Origin: Hyphomicrobiales bacterium
GTDB lineage: Bacteria; Pseudomonadota; Alphaproteobacteria; Rhizobiales; Aestuariivirgaceae
Assembly: GCA_025356765.1 (NCBI GenBank)
Contig: JANXRO010000038.1
Span: forward strand, 1-5,558
Length of the DNA: 5,558 nucleotides
Direction of reading: 5' to 3'
Numbering within the stretch: the stretch's first letter is position 1; each line of letters opens with the position of its first letter. This document shows, piece by piece, positions 4,883 through 5,558 of the stretch. Under the pieces are notes generated by a model. It saw nothing but the letters and a program-made list of their open reading frames with translations, was not told the DNA's origin and searched no databases. A program made the position numbers and the translations under genes.

Positions 4883-5558
4883 ATGACGAAATATCCGCAG
4901 ATCACCGACCCCGGAATAAGCGCATTTATTGAAGCTGGTGAAGCCTTTTACCCAGCAGACGCGGTTGATTTCACCATGGCTGAACAGCGCGAATTTTATG
5001 ACAAATATTGCGCCCACTTCAGAAAACCGCGCCCTGCTTCCATTCAAGTTCACGATTTCACGGTGGGCGAAGTTCAATGTCGCCGCTACACCCCTGAAAG
5101 ACCCACAGCAAAACTGCTTTACCTTCATGGCGGGGGTTATGTGTTGGGCGGGCTTGAAAGCCATGATGACATTTGCGCCGAACTGGCTGAGGCCGCACAA
5201 GTTGAAGTAACGGCCGTTCGATATCGGTTGGCACCAGAACACCCATTCCCCGCAGCTTTTGATGATTGTTGGGCAGTGCTTGAAAGCCTTGGCCCCTGTA
5301 TTGTGGCGGGTGATAGTGCTGGCGGCAATTTATCAGCAGCGTTGTGTTTAAAAGCGCGCGACGTAAACGGGCCAAAAATCATCGGCCAAGTTTTGATTTA
5401 TCCGGGCCTTGATGGTGATGTTTCCAAGGGCTCTTATATAACCCAAACCCATGCACCCGGATTAACCACAGCCGACACGCTATATTATCGTAAAACCTAT
5501 GCGGGCCACCCCAATAAATATGCCGGCCCCTTGCAGGAAACGGATTATCGCAACCTGC
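4883..5558 (+). CDS. HSL-type alpha/beta hydrolase, esterase/lipase (3' end beyond window)
   Basis: An open frame of 225 codons continues past the window edge. It is a hormone-sensitive-lipase family (family IV) carboxylesterase: HGGGYVLGG (82-90) forms the oxyanion hole, YRLAPEHPFPAA (114-125) is the following family signature, and GDSAGG (143-148) carries nucleophile Ser145. The catalytic Asp and His would be in the missing C-terminal part (family length is about 300-320). There is no signal peptide, so it is probably cytoplasmic. The substrate cannot be named beyond short-chain esters or amides as is usual for the family. The ATG at 4883 has no Shine-Dalgarno sequence, and a GTG two codons earlier is a possible alternative. 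A TATAGA box just upstream suggests a leaderless transcript. The N-terminal helical cap region is about residues 1-50. It is divergent from the L,D-transpeptidase gene with a 113-bp gap. Confidence 0.9.
   Translation, partial: MTKYPQITDPGISAFIEAGEAFYPADAVDFTMAEQREFYDKYCAHFRKPRPASIQVHDFTVGEVQCRRYTPERPTAKLLYLHGGGYVLGGLESHDDICAELAEAAQVEVTAVRYRLAPEHPFPAAFDDCWAVLESLGPCIVAGDSAGGNLSAALCLKARDVNGPKIIGQVLIYPGLDGDVSKGSYITQTHAPGLTTADTLYYRKTYAGHPNKYAGPLQETDYRNL

Noticed and set aside
4805..5242. Minus-strand 145-codon open frame opposite the esterase gene
   Set aside because: Antisense to a clear HSL-type hydrolase with HGGG and GDSAGG motifs; it shows no domain of its own.
1..5558. CRISPR array, tRNA or rRNA gene
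   Set aside because: No regularly spaced repeats and no tRNA- or rRNA-like sequence seen on either strand.

Overview
The window looks like a chromosomal segment of an alphaproteobacterium, most likely of the Hyphomicrobiales (Rhizobiales) type. The main pointers are a GcrA cell-cycle regulator, which is an alphaproteobacterial family, divergent from an argD-argF-hslO operon. GANTC sites are scarce, and a DnaA box, a full CtrA box and three of the six GANTC sites sit together upstream of gcrA. These assignments come from reading motifs by eye; no database search was possible.

Layout. Positions 1-2840 hold a minus-strand operon read argD (2840-1650), argF (1649-726), hslO (729-1, cut by the window edge). 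The joints are tight: the argD stop abuts the argF start, and the argF stop overlaps the hslO start by 4 bases. ArgD and ArgF are consecutive-pathway enzymes of arginine synthesis; Hsp33 is a redox-controlled chaperone that appears to be carried in the same transcript. Positions 2841-3174 are a 334-bp divergent control region containing the cell-cycle sites, several palindromes and a terminator-like hairpin just ahead of argD. Positions 3175-3717 (+) encode GcrA.

Positions 3748-4119 hold the most unusual object: a 372-bp unit in which a 95-residue GIY-YIG nuclease gene (minus strand) is closely bracketed by two inverted 34-nt hairpin modules. The unpaired parts of the two modules (6-nt outer flank, 5-nt loop, 7-nt inner flank) are identical. 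The 8-bp stems differ at five of eight pairs yet both pair perfectly. That is the pattern expected if the ends are recognised as structured nucleic acid, as in REP/RAYT-type elements, but with a GIY-YIG nuclease in place of a Y1 transposase. One end also carries a possible promoter facing the nuclease gene.

Positions 4167-4769 (minus) encode an exported L,D-transpeptidase (YkuD domain). From 4883 (+) to the window edge runs the N-terminal three quarters or so of an HSL-type alpha/beta hydrolase (esterase/lipase), which may be made from a leaderless mRNA. The nuclease unit thus sits between the convergent gcrA and L,D-transpeptidase genes, where insertion would do little harm.
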